64,000 nucleotides of DNA, from positions 124,001 to 188,000 of the forward strand of contig JABJJN010000089.1 in the NCBI GenBank assembly GCA_018660835.1, in the 5' to 3' direction. The DNA is from Gemmatimonadota bacterium. GTDB lineage: Bacteria; Latescibacterota; UBA2968; UBA8231. The position numbers and the translations under genes are program-made. This document shows, in pieces, positions 27,184 to 35,849 of the stretch (position 1 is the first letter of the stretch; each line of letters begins with the position of its first letter). The notes below the pieces were generated by a model. That model saw only the letters and a list, made by a program, of their open reading frames with translations. It had not been told where the DNA came from and searched no databases.

Positions 27184-28034
27184 CCTGCCTCAATCTGTGA
27201 GGTATCATCAGCTGCGATCGTTACTGCTTCCTCATCCACCCCACCGTCTTGCCCTATATCTGTTGCATCGAAGTCTATACCCATCTCGCCGAACTTTACC
27301 CAGCCAAGGATCGTCGCGAAGGAGACATCCGCCGCATCCCGACCTGTGCCGATGCGCATGATGCCGCGTCGAGGCACCATAAACGTGGGATCGAAGAGCC
27401 ACCAACGATGTCCGAGATACGCCTCAAAACAAGCGTGAAAATCGGGTGGCTGCAGACCGGGTGCATAGGCGGAAATGAAACGAGCCGGAATATTGAGCGC
27501 TCGACACATGGCGATACCCACATGCGCGTAGTCACGACAGACACCTCGTCCCTCCTGTAGTGTCTGCCACGCTGAGGTCGTCGAACCGCTGCTGCCGGAT
27601 TCGTAGGTCAGTCGATCGTGTATCCATCGACAGATCTTCACAACGCGGCCGTAGCCACGATCCATTTGGCCGAAGATCTCATTTGCTGTCTCGCCGAACA
27701 GATCCGACTCGCAGTAGCGACTCGGGTAGACATACTCCAGCACGTGGGCGGGCCATTGGGTCACCTCGACTTCGTTGATGCCCGCCGCCGCCTCAATGAT
27801 CGGCTCATGCTCACCTGCAGCGGTATAGCAGACCGTCAGATCGCCGATCGGTGCGCTAACCCGGTGCACTCTCCCCCGATGCGTCTGCAGTGACTCGACA
27901 TCGAGGGCTGGTTCGAAGTGCAGCTTTTCCTGCAACGCACGAACGCGCTCAGTTGAATCAATCCCTACATGGAAGAGAAAGGTGCTCGGCTGTTGGACAG
28001 CGTATTCAAGCCGGCAACTCAGACTGAATTTCAT
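27180..28034 (-). CDS. Transglutaminase-like protein (first gene of the Anbu operon)
   Basis: 284 residues. Catalytic Cys in GRGVCRDYAHVGIAMCRAL, His in DFHACFEAYLGHRWWLFDPT, and Asp in the FDPT segment. It belongs to a different subgroup from the second transglutaminase at 23151, so the operon is flanked by two distinct ones. It starts the cluster and overlaps ATP-grasp by four bases. Confidence 0.9.
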   Translation of the reverse strand: MKFSLSCRLEYAVQQPSTFLFHVGIDSTERVRALQEKLHFEPALDVESLQTHRGRVHRVSAPIGDLTVCYTAAGEHEPIIEAAAGINEVEVTQWPAHVLEYVYPSRYCESDLFGETANEIFGQMDRGYGRVVKICRWIHDRLTYESGSSGSTTSAWQTLQEGRGVCRDYAHVGIAMCRALNIPARFISAYAPGLQPPDFHACFEAYLGHRWWLFDPTFMVPRRGIMRIGTGRDAADVSFATILGWVKFGEMGIDFDATDIGQDGGVDEEAVTIAADDTSQIEAG

Positions 28035-28083
28035 GGCAGTAGAAGATATGGGCAGGAGGGCGACCCCGTGACCCCCTCATGCT

Positions 28084-28392
28084 TTACGCCGGCTCAGTCA
28101 CATATAGAGTCGAGCCCACAACGATGTCCTTCACACGCTCGCGATAGGCCAACATGTGTGGTGCAACAAGATGTGCATTCAAGGTATCGAGGCTTTCCCA
28201 CTTCTCGATAATCGTCACCACATTTGCGCGAGGCGTCTCAAATTTCTCATTGCCCGTGTCGACTTCCGTTGTGGGGCCATACTCAATGCAGCCTTCTTCC
28301 TTGTGCACCTCAGCCATGATACCGTGAAATTGCTCAAGGAAACTCCCGCGCGTGCCCTCTTGAAGCTCGATCATTGCGATAACGTGAATCAT
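28084..28392 (-). CDS. Antibiotic-biosynthesis-monooxygenase (ABM) domain protein
   Basis: 102 residues, a ferredoxin-like dimeric fold: MIHVIAMIELQEGTRGSFLEQF, then EGCIEYGPTTEVD, then IIEKWESLDTLNAHLVAPHM. These cofactorless enzymes oxidise quinols or act in small-molecule turnover, and many have no assigned substrate. It lies between the Anbu operon and the exporter gene with no overlap. Confidence 0.88.
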   Translation of the reverse strand: MIHVIAMIELQEGTRGSFLEQFHGIMAEVHKEEGCIEYGPTTEVDTGNEKFETPRANVVTIIEKWESLDTLNAHLVAPHMLAYRERVKDIVVGSTLYVTEPA

Positions 28393-28472
28393 GGTTCCTC
28401 TCTACGTAGTTAAGGTGGATGGCGTCGCGTGTAGGCGAGTCGAATAGTGCTCGTCGTAAAGGCGAGCCGCAA

Positions 28473-29213
28473 TTAGTCGAGGATGCCCAGGCCTCGTAAC
28501 AACATCCGCAGTGCAAGGATGGTGATCAGGATCCGCACTCCGTGGCGAAAGAGTGCTTCAGATACATACGTACGCACACGTGTCCCGGCCCAGGATCCGA
28601 GAATCGACCCCACCGTCATGCCGATGATGAGTTGCAGATAGGGCGCAAAGGCGAATCCAAGCAGACCGAAGGTGAAGACTTTCATGGCGTGCATGAGGGT
28701 CATCTGTACAGAATGCGTGATGACGGTCCGATCTCTTCCGAGTCCCTCTCGTAGCAGGAAGGGCATGTTGAGTGGGCCAGCAACACCAACGAACAGAGAC
28801 AACGCCGTCTGCACCACGCCAAGGAGACCAAACTTGAGAGGCCACTTTGCCTCCCCTGTCGGTTTCGGCATCCAGGTGAAGAGCAGGATAAAGACACCCA
28901 GAATGAGGGGCAGGTTGTCCCAGGAAAACAACGGCATCAGCCTCGATCCAATCAGCGCGCCGATCACACAGCCGACACTGTAGTCGCGCACAATGCGCCA
29001 CTCCACGTGCCGAATTCCGAACAGGGCACGGCTCACATTGCTCGTGACCTGCACGACTCCATGAAGGGGGATCACTGCCACAACGGGTAGGAAGGAGGGC
29101 ATGATGGCAATCAGCATGACACCACCTGCGATTCCTCCAATCGCTGCCGTCATAGACGTAAGGAAGGCCGCGCCGATCAGAATCAGATCAGGGAGGATCG
29201 TGGCGTCAGACAC
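28473..29213 (-). CDS. TauE/SafE-family membrane exporter
   Basis: 246 residues and about eight membrane helices (ILPDLILIGAAFLTSMTAAIGGIAGGVMLIAIM; GVVQTALSLFVGVAGPLNMPFLLREG repeats the inverted half). The family moves sulfite, sulfoacetate and other organic anions. The open frame reaches 29375, but only the GTG at 29213 gives a normal N-terminus; this overlaps the kinase stop by eight bases, so the exporter is coupled to the sensory genes. Confidence 0.85.
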   Translation of the reverse strand: MSDATILPDLILIGAAFLTSMTAAIGGIAGGVMLIAIMPSFLPVVAVIPLHGVVQVTSNVSRALFGIRHVEWRIVRDYSVGCVIGALIGSRLMPLFSWDNLPLILGVFILLFTWMPKPTGEAKWPLKFGLLGVVQTALSLFVGVAGPLNMPFLLREGLGRDRTVITHSVQMTLMHAMKVFTFGLLGFAFAPYLQLIIGMTVGSILGSWAGTRVRTYVSEALFRHGVRILITILALRMLLRGLGILD

Positions 29214-30861
29214 CGATGAGCGAATCCAGATCCTGTCGGAGGTCCTCGAATTCGGCGAGGGTTCCCGGCAGGGAGCCCATATCGAACAGAGTAGCCTGGG
29301 TCGCCAGGCGTTCGCCCCAAATCTCCAGAGGCATGAAACCGAAACGATGTCCCTCGCCTTGCATCCGGCTGGCAAAAATCTCGATATCGTTGATCGTCAG
29401 CGTCTCCGCTAACTCTTGCCAGGTGCTGACGGAGTCAGCGAGCAACTTCTGTAGCTCTGGCAACTCGGTTCGCTGTTCCTCAGACAGATCATCTGATGAC
29501 CAGTGTCTGTCAGACCCTACAGCAGTGATCGCCTGATCGGGCTCGACCTCGTCGTGCGGTAAGAAACGCACTAACTCTGTCACCAACTGTGCCTTCGAAA
29601 CAGGTTTCTTCAGATACGAATCGGAGATCTGACGCAGGATCTCTTCTTCTTCCTTCATTGCGGCGGCGGTAATCACAATGATGGGGGTGTCCTTCAAATT
29701 CTCGTCGTCGCGCAACCAGTTCGTTGCTTCCAATCCCCCAACCTCTGGCATGGCAACGTCCATCAGGATGACATCGGGCTTGTGCTGCTGTGCCAGCTCG
29801 AGTCCCTCGTTGCCATCGCTCGCTTCGATGACCTCAAGGTCGTATTCGTTGAGATAGGTGCGGATGAGCATGCGGTTGTAGACAATGTCGTCGACGACGA
29901 GAACCTTGCCCGCGTGGAAGCTCACAGACGGGACCTGGTCATCCCCCTGCGCCGCCACATCATCCGACGTCGTCACGCCGACGTCCTTCAGTTCAACGAG
30001 GAAAGAGCTGCCCTCCCCAAAGGTGCTCTCAACGCGGATGTCACCACCCATCATCTGTGAAAGTTTCTTGGAGATCGCCAACCCGAGCCCCGTGCCGCCG
30101 AACTTGGCTGCACTCTGGCCCTTTGTTTGTTCGAAGGCGCCGAAAATGTGATCTACCTGGTCATCGGGTATACCAAGACCCGTGTCGATGATGGCAAAGG
30201 TCAGATTGGCCACACCATCATGCTCAGTGTCACTGATCGCCCGCAGCGTCACACTGCCCGACGCGGTGAACTTGATCGCATTGCCTGTGAGATTGATGAG
30301 AATCTGGCGCAAGCGAAGTTCGTCGAGAACCACTGCTCCAGGGAAATCATCAGCCACCTCAATCACCAGCTCGATGCCCTTCTCGCTGGCCTTCTGCACG
30401 AAGATCTGACTCATGTCGTGGCAGACAGAGGCCGCATCACAAGGCCTGAACTCCAACTCCATCTTGCCCGCCTCAACCTTCGACAGATCGAGGATGTCGT
30501 TAATCAACCCGAGCAGAGAATTGCCACTGGTGCGAATGGCATCGAGATACTCACGCTGCTGCGGATCACGGACAGTGCCAGAGAGAATTTCGGAGAAGCC
30601 GAGAATCGCATTCATCGGCGTGCGAATCTCGTGTGACATACTGGCCAGAAAGGCACTCTTGGCCTGATTCGCTTGATCCGCTTCCGCTCGCGCCTCAGCC
30701 AGCTGCTCATTCGCCGATTCGATCTCGGCATTGAAGTTCTGGAAGAGATTGGAATTTCGTTCACTGATCCCCTCGAGAAGGCGGCGATTCTCTTCCGAAC
30801 GGTCCAGCTTGCGGCGCAGAACCCTTACTTCCTTCTCCGCCTTCTTTAGCTCGTCAGCCAT
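29206..30861 (-). CDS. Soluble hybrid histidine kinase with receiver domain
   Basis: 551 residues and no membrane segment. A coiled coil (about 1-65) leads to HisKA with H77 (MSHEIRTPMN), then HATPase (NLTGNAIKF; DTGLGIPDD; GGTGLGLAIS), then a receiver (LVVDDIVYN; D in VILMDVAMPEVGG; K in YLKKPVSK). The last 110 residues are helical like a phosphotransfer domain, but the usual HxxKG is not visible. With no sensor of its own it probably takes its signal from the FIST protein, whose gene abuts it. Confidence 0.92.
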   Translation of the reverse strand: MADELKKAEKEVRVLRRKLDRSEENRRLLEGISERNSNLFQNFNAEIESANEQLAEARAEADQANQAKSAFLASMSHEIRTPMNAILGFSEILSGTVRDPQQREYLDAIRTSGNSLLGLINDILDLSKVEAGKMELEFRPCDAASVCHDMSQIFVQKASEKGIELVIEVADDFPGAVVLDELRLRQILINLTGNAIKFTASGSVTLRAISDTEHDGVANLTFAIIDTGLGIPDDQVDHIFGAFEQTKGQSAAKFGGTGLGLAISKKLSQMMGGDIRVESTFGEGSSFLVELKDVGVTTSDDVAAQGDDQVPSVSFHAGKVLVVDDIVYNRMLIRTYLNEYDLEVIEASDGNEGLELAQQHKPDVILMDVAMPEVGGLEATNWLRDDENLKDTPIIVITAAAMKEEEEILRQISDSYLKKPVSKAQLVTELVRFLPHDEVEPDQAITAVGSDRHWSSDDLSEEQRTELPELQKLLADSVSTWQELAETLTINDIEIFASRMQGEGHRFGFMPLEIWGERLATQATLFDMGSLPGTLAEFEDLRQDLDSLIGV

Positions 30862-32016
30862 CTACTCCGTTCCGAGCAACAGGGAAACGAAGGTCTCATT
30901 GTGGAATCGGCTCTCTTTGCTGCCATCCAAAGGGGCGATTTCACCATAGGTGTAGAATCCAGCCATGCGCAGATCAGGGAAATTCGTCTGCAGCATCTCG
31001 TATTCCTCCTTCGTTCGCGTCCCTAATACTCCCCGTCGGCCGGCACAGGAGAAAATCATCGCTGCCGTCGGCGTATCACCGGGATACTCCTTGATGGCAA
31101 GATCGACGGCTTCCCGCGTAGCACCGATGACCGCATCACGAGAAGCATGGGTCAGTTGTACCGTCGCACCCATTTCCACATCGCCAGCGAAGGTCACCGT
31201 CCCATCTTCATCATTACCAAAAAGGGCGGCGCGGAGGAAGAATGTCTCGCCATCTTCTTCGAAGACGGCCAAAGGAAATTCGCCCACATTGTCCATCGTA
31301 CCATCACCGAGGTAGTGACGATAAAATTGAATCGCCGTCCCGTTGTCGATTTCATGTACGACGTTGTTTTCCACCTTGGTCACCGTGCCCTTGTTGGCAA
31401 TTGGTTGCCAGCCGCTGCGCGCCCCTGACGAAAACTTGATGGGCGTAGAAAGCAACAGGAAGGGGGCACCATCGAGCATCACTTCGTTACCATAAAATTG
31501 GTGCGTTTTTTCGAACTTCCATTGATCTCCTGCTGTGCCACCGAACAACACAACCTCTTCGCCCAGTGCTGACCGCAGGGCCTCTACCATCGTTGAACCA
31601 CTGGCCGTCAGCCCCGTGGGAGTGAACAGTGCCAGTGCCGGCTCCTTCGTCAGCTTGCCGCGCGCCTCTTCGGCAGCAGTGGCGAGGCTGCCCACGGGAT
31701 CCTTGGAAACATCCCGACCGACGCCGGCGGCGAACTCGACCTCGTCCGAGACGAAGAGCGTCAGCGCCACCGAATCTTCCGCGAATCCCAGAACGGTCGA
31801 TATTTCGGCGTCTGTCGTACAACCGACCAGTTCAATGGCTGGGAAGGCCTCCATGACGCCATCGACAAGCTGCTGGTAATCATGATCAACGCAGGCGAAC
31901 AGCAGTCCCGCCTTCGGCTGATCATCACCTAGATCCTCGCGAACCTGATCGAGAAGATCCTCAATAACATCCTCGGTATCTATATCTTCACTGTGGGCTA
32001 TAACAACTTTGAACAC
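30862..32016 (-). CDS. FIST-domain sensory protein
   Basis: 384 residues with FIST_N (PKAGLLFACVDHDYQQLVDGVMEAFPAIELVGCTTDAEIS) and FIST_C (AAMIFSCAGRRGVLGTRTKEEYEMLQTNFPDLRMAGFYTYGEIAP). FIST domains are predicted to bind small ligands such as amino acids. GTG start with AGGAGAG six bases upstream. It ends directly before the kinase ATG; the pair is the typical FIST/kinase sensory unit. Confidence 0.92.
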   Translation of the reverse strand: MFKVVIAHSEDIDTEDVIEDLLDQVREDLGDDQPKAGLLFACVDHDYQQLVDGVMEAFPAIELVGCTTDAEISTVLGFAEDSVALTLFVSDEVEFAAGVGRDVSKDPVGSLATAAEEARGKLTKEPALALFTPTGLTASGSTMVEALRSALGEEVVLFGGTAGDQWKFEKTHQFYGNEVMLDGAPFLLLSTPIKFSSGARSGWQPIANKGTVTKVENNVVHEIDNGTAIQFYRHYLGDGTMDNVGEFPLAVFEEDGETFFLRAALFGNDEDGTVTFAGDVEMGATVQLTHASRDAVIGATREAVDLAIKEYPGDTPTAAMIFSCAGRRGVLGTRTKEEYEMLQTNFPDLRMAGFYTYGEIAPLDGSKESRFHNETFVSLLLGTE

Positions 32017-32039
32017 ACGGACTCTCCTGTTGGATCTTT

Positions 32040-32090
32040 AGATTTCTCTGCTTGAATAGTATAGGATTGATCAGGCACACTGAGAAATCT
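32040..32090. repeat. Inverted repeat in the FIST/sialidase divergent region
   Basis: AGATTTCTC (32040-32048) and GAGAAATCT (32082-32090) are exact 9-base inverted arms 33 bases apart. They may be a spaced regulator site; the gap is too long for a normal hairpin. Confidence 0.4.
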
Positions 32091-32113
32091 CATTCACCTG
32101 AAAGCGACTACTT

Positions 32114-33088
32114 GTGGCTACGCCCATTCGCATTGCAGACGTCATCTCTGGACATGTCCATCCCGCTCTTGCCAGGACCACCGATGGCGAACTGCTCGCC
32201 GTCTACAACATCGAAGGGGGGGGCGGCAAGGAACTCCTGTTGTGTCGCTCTGCCGATGGAGGTCTGACATGGTCTGCCCCCGCAGCAATCAGCGAGATCT
32301 GTGATTGTTCCATCTATCCTGGGTCGCTATCGACCCTTGAGGGTGGACGCCTCTTGCTCAATTGGTGCTGCTATCGTGAAGGGGGCACGGATGCTGCGTG
32401 GCGCGAACCCTTCTTCAGCTTCAGTGACGACGGTGGCCACAGTTGGTCGACACCCCACGCCTACCCGATCACCGATCGCACAAACTACGCCTGCATTCGA
32501 CACCCGGTGGTCGAATGGTCGAAGACCCAGTGGTTGTGTCCCTTCTACGACCGCACAGTCCTCTATGATGTCGAAGTCGATGCCCTCACCCTCTTGGAAG
32601 ACGGACGCAATCATGGCATGGTGCCCATCGTGCGGACCGCGAGTGGTGCACTCATTTCCGGCGCACCACAGGCCGAGGCTCCTGTCCCAACAGGTCGTCC
32701 GGGAAATCTGGTGGGGGGACTTCGCTCGATCGATGACGGGGCGACGTGGCAGGCCTTGCACGCCTTTCCCCACTTTGGCGTCGCCGGCTACGACCTGACC
32801 GTCCTCGACAATGATTGGATCGTCTTCACCGCCATCGTCTACGGTGTCGGCGTCGACGGTGAATTCGCTTACGAACTATTTCTGTCGAAGGATGACGGTG
32901 TCACCTGGGAGACAGACAAGGCCCTGGAGATTCACAGTCCAGGAAGACGGATCGGCGGCCGCGGTTGGCCGCGCACGGTGCAGATCGACGCAGATACGCT
33001 GGGCACACTCTTCTACGACTTGTCACCTGAATTGGCTGACGGACCCGGGTTATTCTTCCTGCGCACACAGTTGAGCGAGTTTGCCTAG
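32114..33088 (+). CDS. Sialidase-fold (BNR/Asp-box) exo-glycosidase-like protein
   Basis: 324 residues forming a six-bladed propeller. Four Asp boxes are visible: SADGGLTW (about 48), SDDGGHSW (about 105), SIDDGATW (about 208) and SKDDGVTW (about 257). The late RGWPRTVQ may supply an active-site Arg. No signal peptide, so a cytoplasmic enzyme. GTG start. It could be a sialidase or a related hydrolase. Its stop shares CTAG with the stop of the convergent oxidoreductase gene. Confidence 0.82.
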   Translation: MATPIRIADVISGHVHPALARTTDGELLAVYNIEGGGGKELLLCRSADGGLTWSAPAAISEICDCSIYPGSLSTLEGGRLLLNWCCYREGGTDAAWREPFFSFSDDGGHSWSTPHAYPITDRTNYACIRHPVVEWSKTQWLCPFYDRTVLYDVEVDALTLLEDGRNHGMVPIVRTASGALISGAPQAEAPVPTGRPGNLVGGLRSIDDGATWQALHAFPHFGVAGYDLTVLDNDWIVFTAIVYGVGVDGEFAYELFLSKDDGVTWETDKALEIHSPGRRIGGRGWPRTVQIDADTLGTLFYDLSPELADGPGLFFLRTQLSEFA

Positions 33089-34293
33089 AACGTGATCCCC
33101 GCCCCGGAGTCGTAGGCCTGACCCTTCGGTTCATCTTCGGGTAGACCGACATGATCCCAGAATTCGGTGTGCTCAAAGGGCTCGCGTCGGATGTCGGGTA
33201 CGTGAATAACGCCACCACCATTCTCGGCAGAGCGATTCGCCAGGATGCCGGGCAGGGTGTAATCGGCCATGCGATAGACATCGATGGGAACACGTCGACC
33301 TGCCAGCAAAGCACGGGTAAAGGTGATCGCCGTCCAGATGTCGGTGCCACCGTGCCCAGAATCGGCCTCGTCCACATCGTCGCGAGCCGTGCCGATATCG
33401 ATGCGCTCCCAGCCCTCCTTCTCTTCCCGTTTCGAATCGATGCGACGACAGAACCCCTCGTGTGAATACCATTCCACGCTGCCCTGGGTACCAAAGAGCC
33501 GATAGTTGTGCGCCCCAGGACGACGCGTATTCAGCGACACGAGAATACGGATCAAGCGCCCCCGCGCCGTCTTGAACAGGGCGTATTGACCATCCGCCCT
33601 CAAAGGTGTTTCCGGATTCCACCACGGACCCTCCACACAGTTCACACTCACCACACGATCATCGAGCACCTCCAGCAGGGGCCCAAGATCGTGGGTCAGA
33701 TACTGGATCGGTGGCTGATCTGACCGCCAGAGGGGTTGCAGTCCCGTAAGACCCTGCTGTTTCGCCTCAGCCGGCGTGAACTGATTCCCCTCTGCGTCGA
33801 CGAGGTTCGTGGGCAGGTAGTGCAGATATTCGCCATCTGCCATGGACACAGCACCAAAACGGCCCTCCACCATCCAACGACGCCAATAGCGGAGGAATCC
33901 CATGAAACTGGAATTCTCTGCCAGCATGTATTGCTTGCCTGTCCGCTCTACCGTAGCAGCAATGTGAAGGATCTCTTCCTGGGTGAAGGCTCCTGGCACC
34001 TCGCTGAGCACATGACACCCCGCCTCCAGGGCCTGAATCGTCTGTTGCGCCTGCTGCCGACCATTGCTGGCGATGACGACAGCGTCAGGTTTGAGCGCCA
34101 GCAGATCGTCGAATTCGGCGATCGGTGTCAGAGATTGGTCCATCTCGGCACACATTGTCGCCGCGCGATCACGCCACTGCTCGATGCGGTCCGCCGCCCC
34201 GATGACCCGGGCCCCTTCCGTGCGCAGGAAATTGCGCAGATGACTTCGACCTCGACGCAGGCCCAACACACCCACCGTTAATTCATCGACCAC
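33085..34293 (-). CDS. Gfo/Idh/MocA-family oxidoreductase
   Basis: 402 residues. The Rossmann opening VGVLGLRRGRSHLRNFL departs from GxGxxG, though DAVVIASNGRQQAQQTIQALEAGCHVLSEVPGA is standard. The C-terminal alpha/beta domain carries substrate residues (TDIWTAITFTRALLAGRRVPIDVYRMADYTLPGILA). NAD(P)-dependent sugar or cyclitol oxidation is the family role. GTG start. It is the last gene of the 41440-33085 minus-strand run. Confidence 0.9.
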   Translation of the reverse strand: MVDELTVGVLGLRRGRSHLRNFLRTEGARVIGAADRIEQWRDRAATMCAEMDQSLTPIAEFDDLLALKPDAVVIASNGRQQAQQTIQALEAGCHVLSEVPGAFTQEEILHIAATVERTGKQYMLAENSSFMGFLRYWRRWMVEGRFGAVSMADGEYLHYLPTNLVDAEGNQFTPAEAKQQGLTGLQPLWRSDQPPIQYLTHDLGPLLEVLDDRVVSVNCVEGPWWNPETPLRADGQYALFKTARGRLIRILVSLNTRRPGAHNYRLFGTQGSVEWYSHEGFCRRIDSKREEKEGWERIDIGTARDDVDEADSGHGGTDIWTAITFTRALLAGRRVPIDVYRMADYTLPGILANRSAENGGGVIHVPDIRREPFEHTEFWDHVGLPEDEPKGQAYDSGAGITF

Positions 34294-34320
34294 AATTCGA
34301 CTCCCTCTGTTTCACTTCGC

Positions 34321-35817
34321 TCAATTTGCCCTGGGCACCGGTCCTGGTGAATCGGGCATCGGTACAGGCCGCGCGTCCTCCGTATCGATACTCCAATCGG
34401 CCAGCCGCAGTCGCATCTCGGCGAGGATCGCCGTATGAGACGAGTCCTCCACGACATTGGTAAGTTCCCACGGATCGTTGACCAGATCGTAGAGTTCGTC
34501 GCGATCGCCCATCGGGTCGTGCACGTATTTCCATTGGGCCGTGCGCACCATCTTGCGCCGACCTTCTGCCTCCCGCCAGAACAGTGACTGCATCAGAGTA
34601 CGTCGCCCGTAAGGCTGATCATATTCTTGCAGATCGGCCATCGTGAAAGGTGGTCCCCCGGCTCCGTATTCTGCGAAGGTCGCATCTCGTGGCGACGTGT
34701 CAGTCGCTGTGGGCAATGGCTGGCCGTGCATGGAGCGTGGCACCTCGATCCCCTGCAGTTGCAGCAGGGTCGGCACGATGTCGATCAGATTCGCCATACT
34801 CGTGTCAATCTGACCAGCAGGCAGTCGCTCGGGGCAGGAGACGATCAAGGGCACGCGTGTGAGACAGTCATAGAAGACACCACCTTTACAGGTCATGGCG
34901 TGTTCTCCCATGAAGTCGCCGTGATCTGAGCAGAACACGATGGCCGTGTTGTCACGCAGCCCAAGACGTTCGATGGCATCGAGAATCTGGCCGACGGCAT
35001 CGTCGATGAAGCGGATCATGGCGTAGTACGCGCCCATGACCCCATACACATCCTCCTCGGCATCTTCGCGGACACCCAAAATCTCATAGAGCACGCGATT
35101 TCGTTCAGGCGCCGTGCCGTCTGTGAATTCGTCGTCGCGCCACGGTGGCAAGTGGATTCGATCAGCAGGGAACATCTCAGCATACTGCTGCGGTGCTTCC
35201 CAGGGCTCGTGTGGATCCGGGAAGGAGACCCACAAGGCAAACGGGTCGTCACGATGCTGTTCGAGAAAACGCACGGTCTGCCCAGCGACAAGACCCGTCG
35301 AATAGTCCTCCAGTGGAAAATCAGTGGCGGCGTAGCCGAAACGGGGACTCTGACGTGGCATGTTGCGTCGGATGCTGTGTCCATGATCGATCTGCTCAAG
35401 CGAACGAAACCACTCCATGCCCTTTGTCGCCTCGCCCTTTGTACGTCCACCATGCGAAATCTGGCACCACGTATCGAAGTGTTCGAGGTCTCGCGCCGAC
35501 TCGAAACAGTGGTTCTTACCGATCAGACCGGTGTGATAGCCGGCTTCCTTCCACAACTCAAAGGCGTGGGTCGCCTCTGCGGGCATCGGTGTCTGATTGC
35601 GCCGGCCGCCATGGGAGTGTGGGAACTGCGAGGTCCAGAACGAAACCCGCGCCGGCATGCACAATGGATGCGGTGTGATGGCATGTTGATACTGCACGCC
35701 CGTCTCCGCCAGACGCGCCAAGGACGGTGTCTGACAGAAACTGTTGCCATACAGATGACTCGACGTGGCCTTCATCTGGTCGACCATGATGACGATCGTA
35801 TTCAGCTTCTCTGCCAT
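34321..35817 (-). CDS. Type I sulfatase
   Basis: 498 residues. D13-Q14 in TIVIMVDQMKATSS starts the metal site; C53-M-P-A-R in HPLCMPARVSFW is the formylglycine signature (Ala in place of the usual Ser before Arg); VSFPDPHEPWEAP and CSDHGDFMGEH complete the site. Cytoplasmic by sequence. It belongs to a different subgroup from the sulfatase at 15158, so two sulfated substrates or linkages are likely handled. Confidence 0.93.
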   Translation of the reverse strand: MAEKLNTIVIMVDQMKATSSHLYGNSFCQTPSLARLAETGVQYQHAITPHPLCMPARVSFWTSQFPHSHGGRRNQTPMPAEATHAFELWKEAGYHTGLIGKNHCFESARDLEHFDTWCQISHGGRTKGEATKGMEWFRSLEQIDHGHSIRRNMPRQSPRFGYAATDFPLEDYSTGLVAGQTVRFLEQHRDDPFALWVSFPDPHEPWEAPQQYAEMFPADRIHLPPWRDDEFTDGTAPERNRVLYEILGVREDAEEDVYGVMGAYYAMIRFIDDAVGQILDAIERLGLRDNTAIVFCSDHGDFMGEHAMTCKGGVFYDCLTRVPLIVSCPERLPAGQIDTSMANLIDIVPTLLQLQGIEVPRSMHGQPLPTATDTSPRDATFAEYGAGGPPFTMADLQEYDQPYGRRTLMQSLFWREAEGRRKMVRTAQWKYVHDPMGDRDELYDLVNDPWELTNVVEDSSHTAILAEMRLRLADWSIDTEDARPVPMPDSPGPVPRAN

Positions 35818-35849
35818 GATCGGTTCCCCCTACTGCTGCGATGGACCCG

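Noticed and set aside
29214..29375. N-terminal extension of the TauE-like protein
   Set aside because: It overlaps the kinase gene by 170 bases, is rich in Arg/Cys/Trp typical of antiphase reading, and precedes the first membrane helix without purpose.
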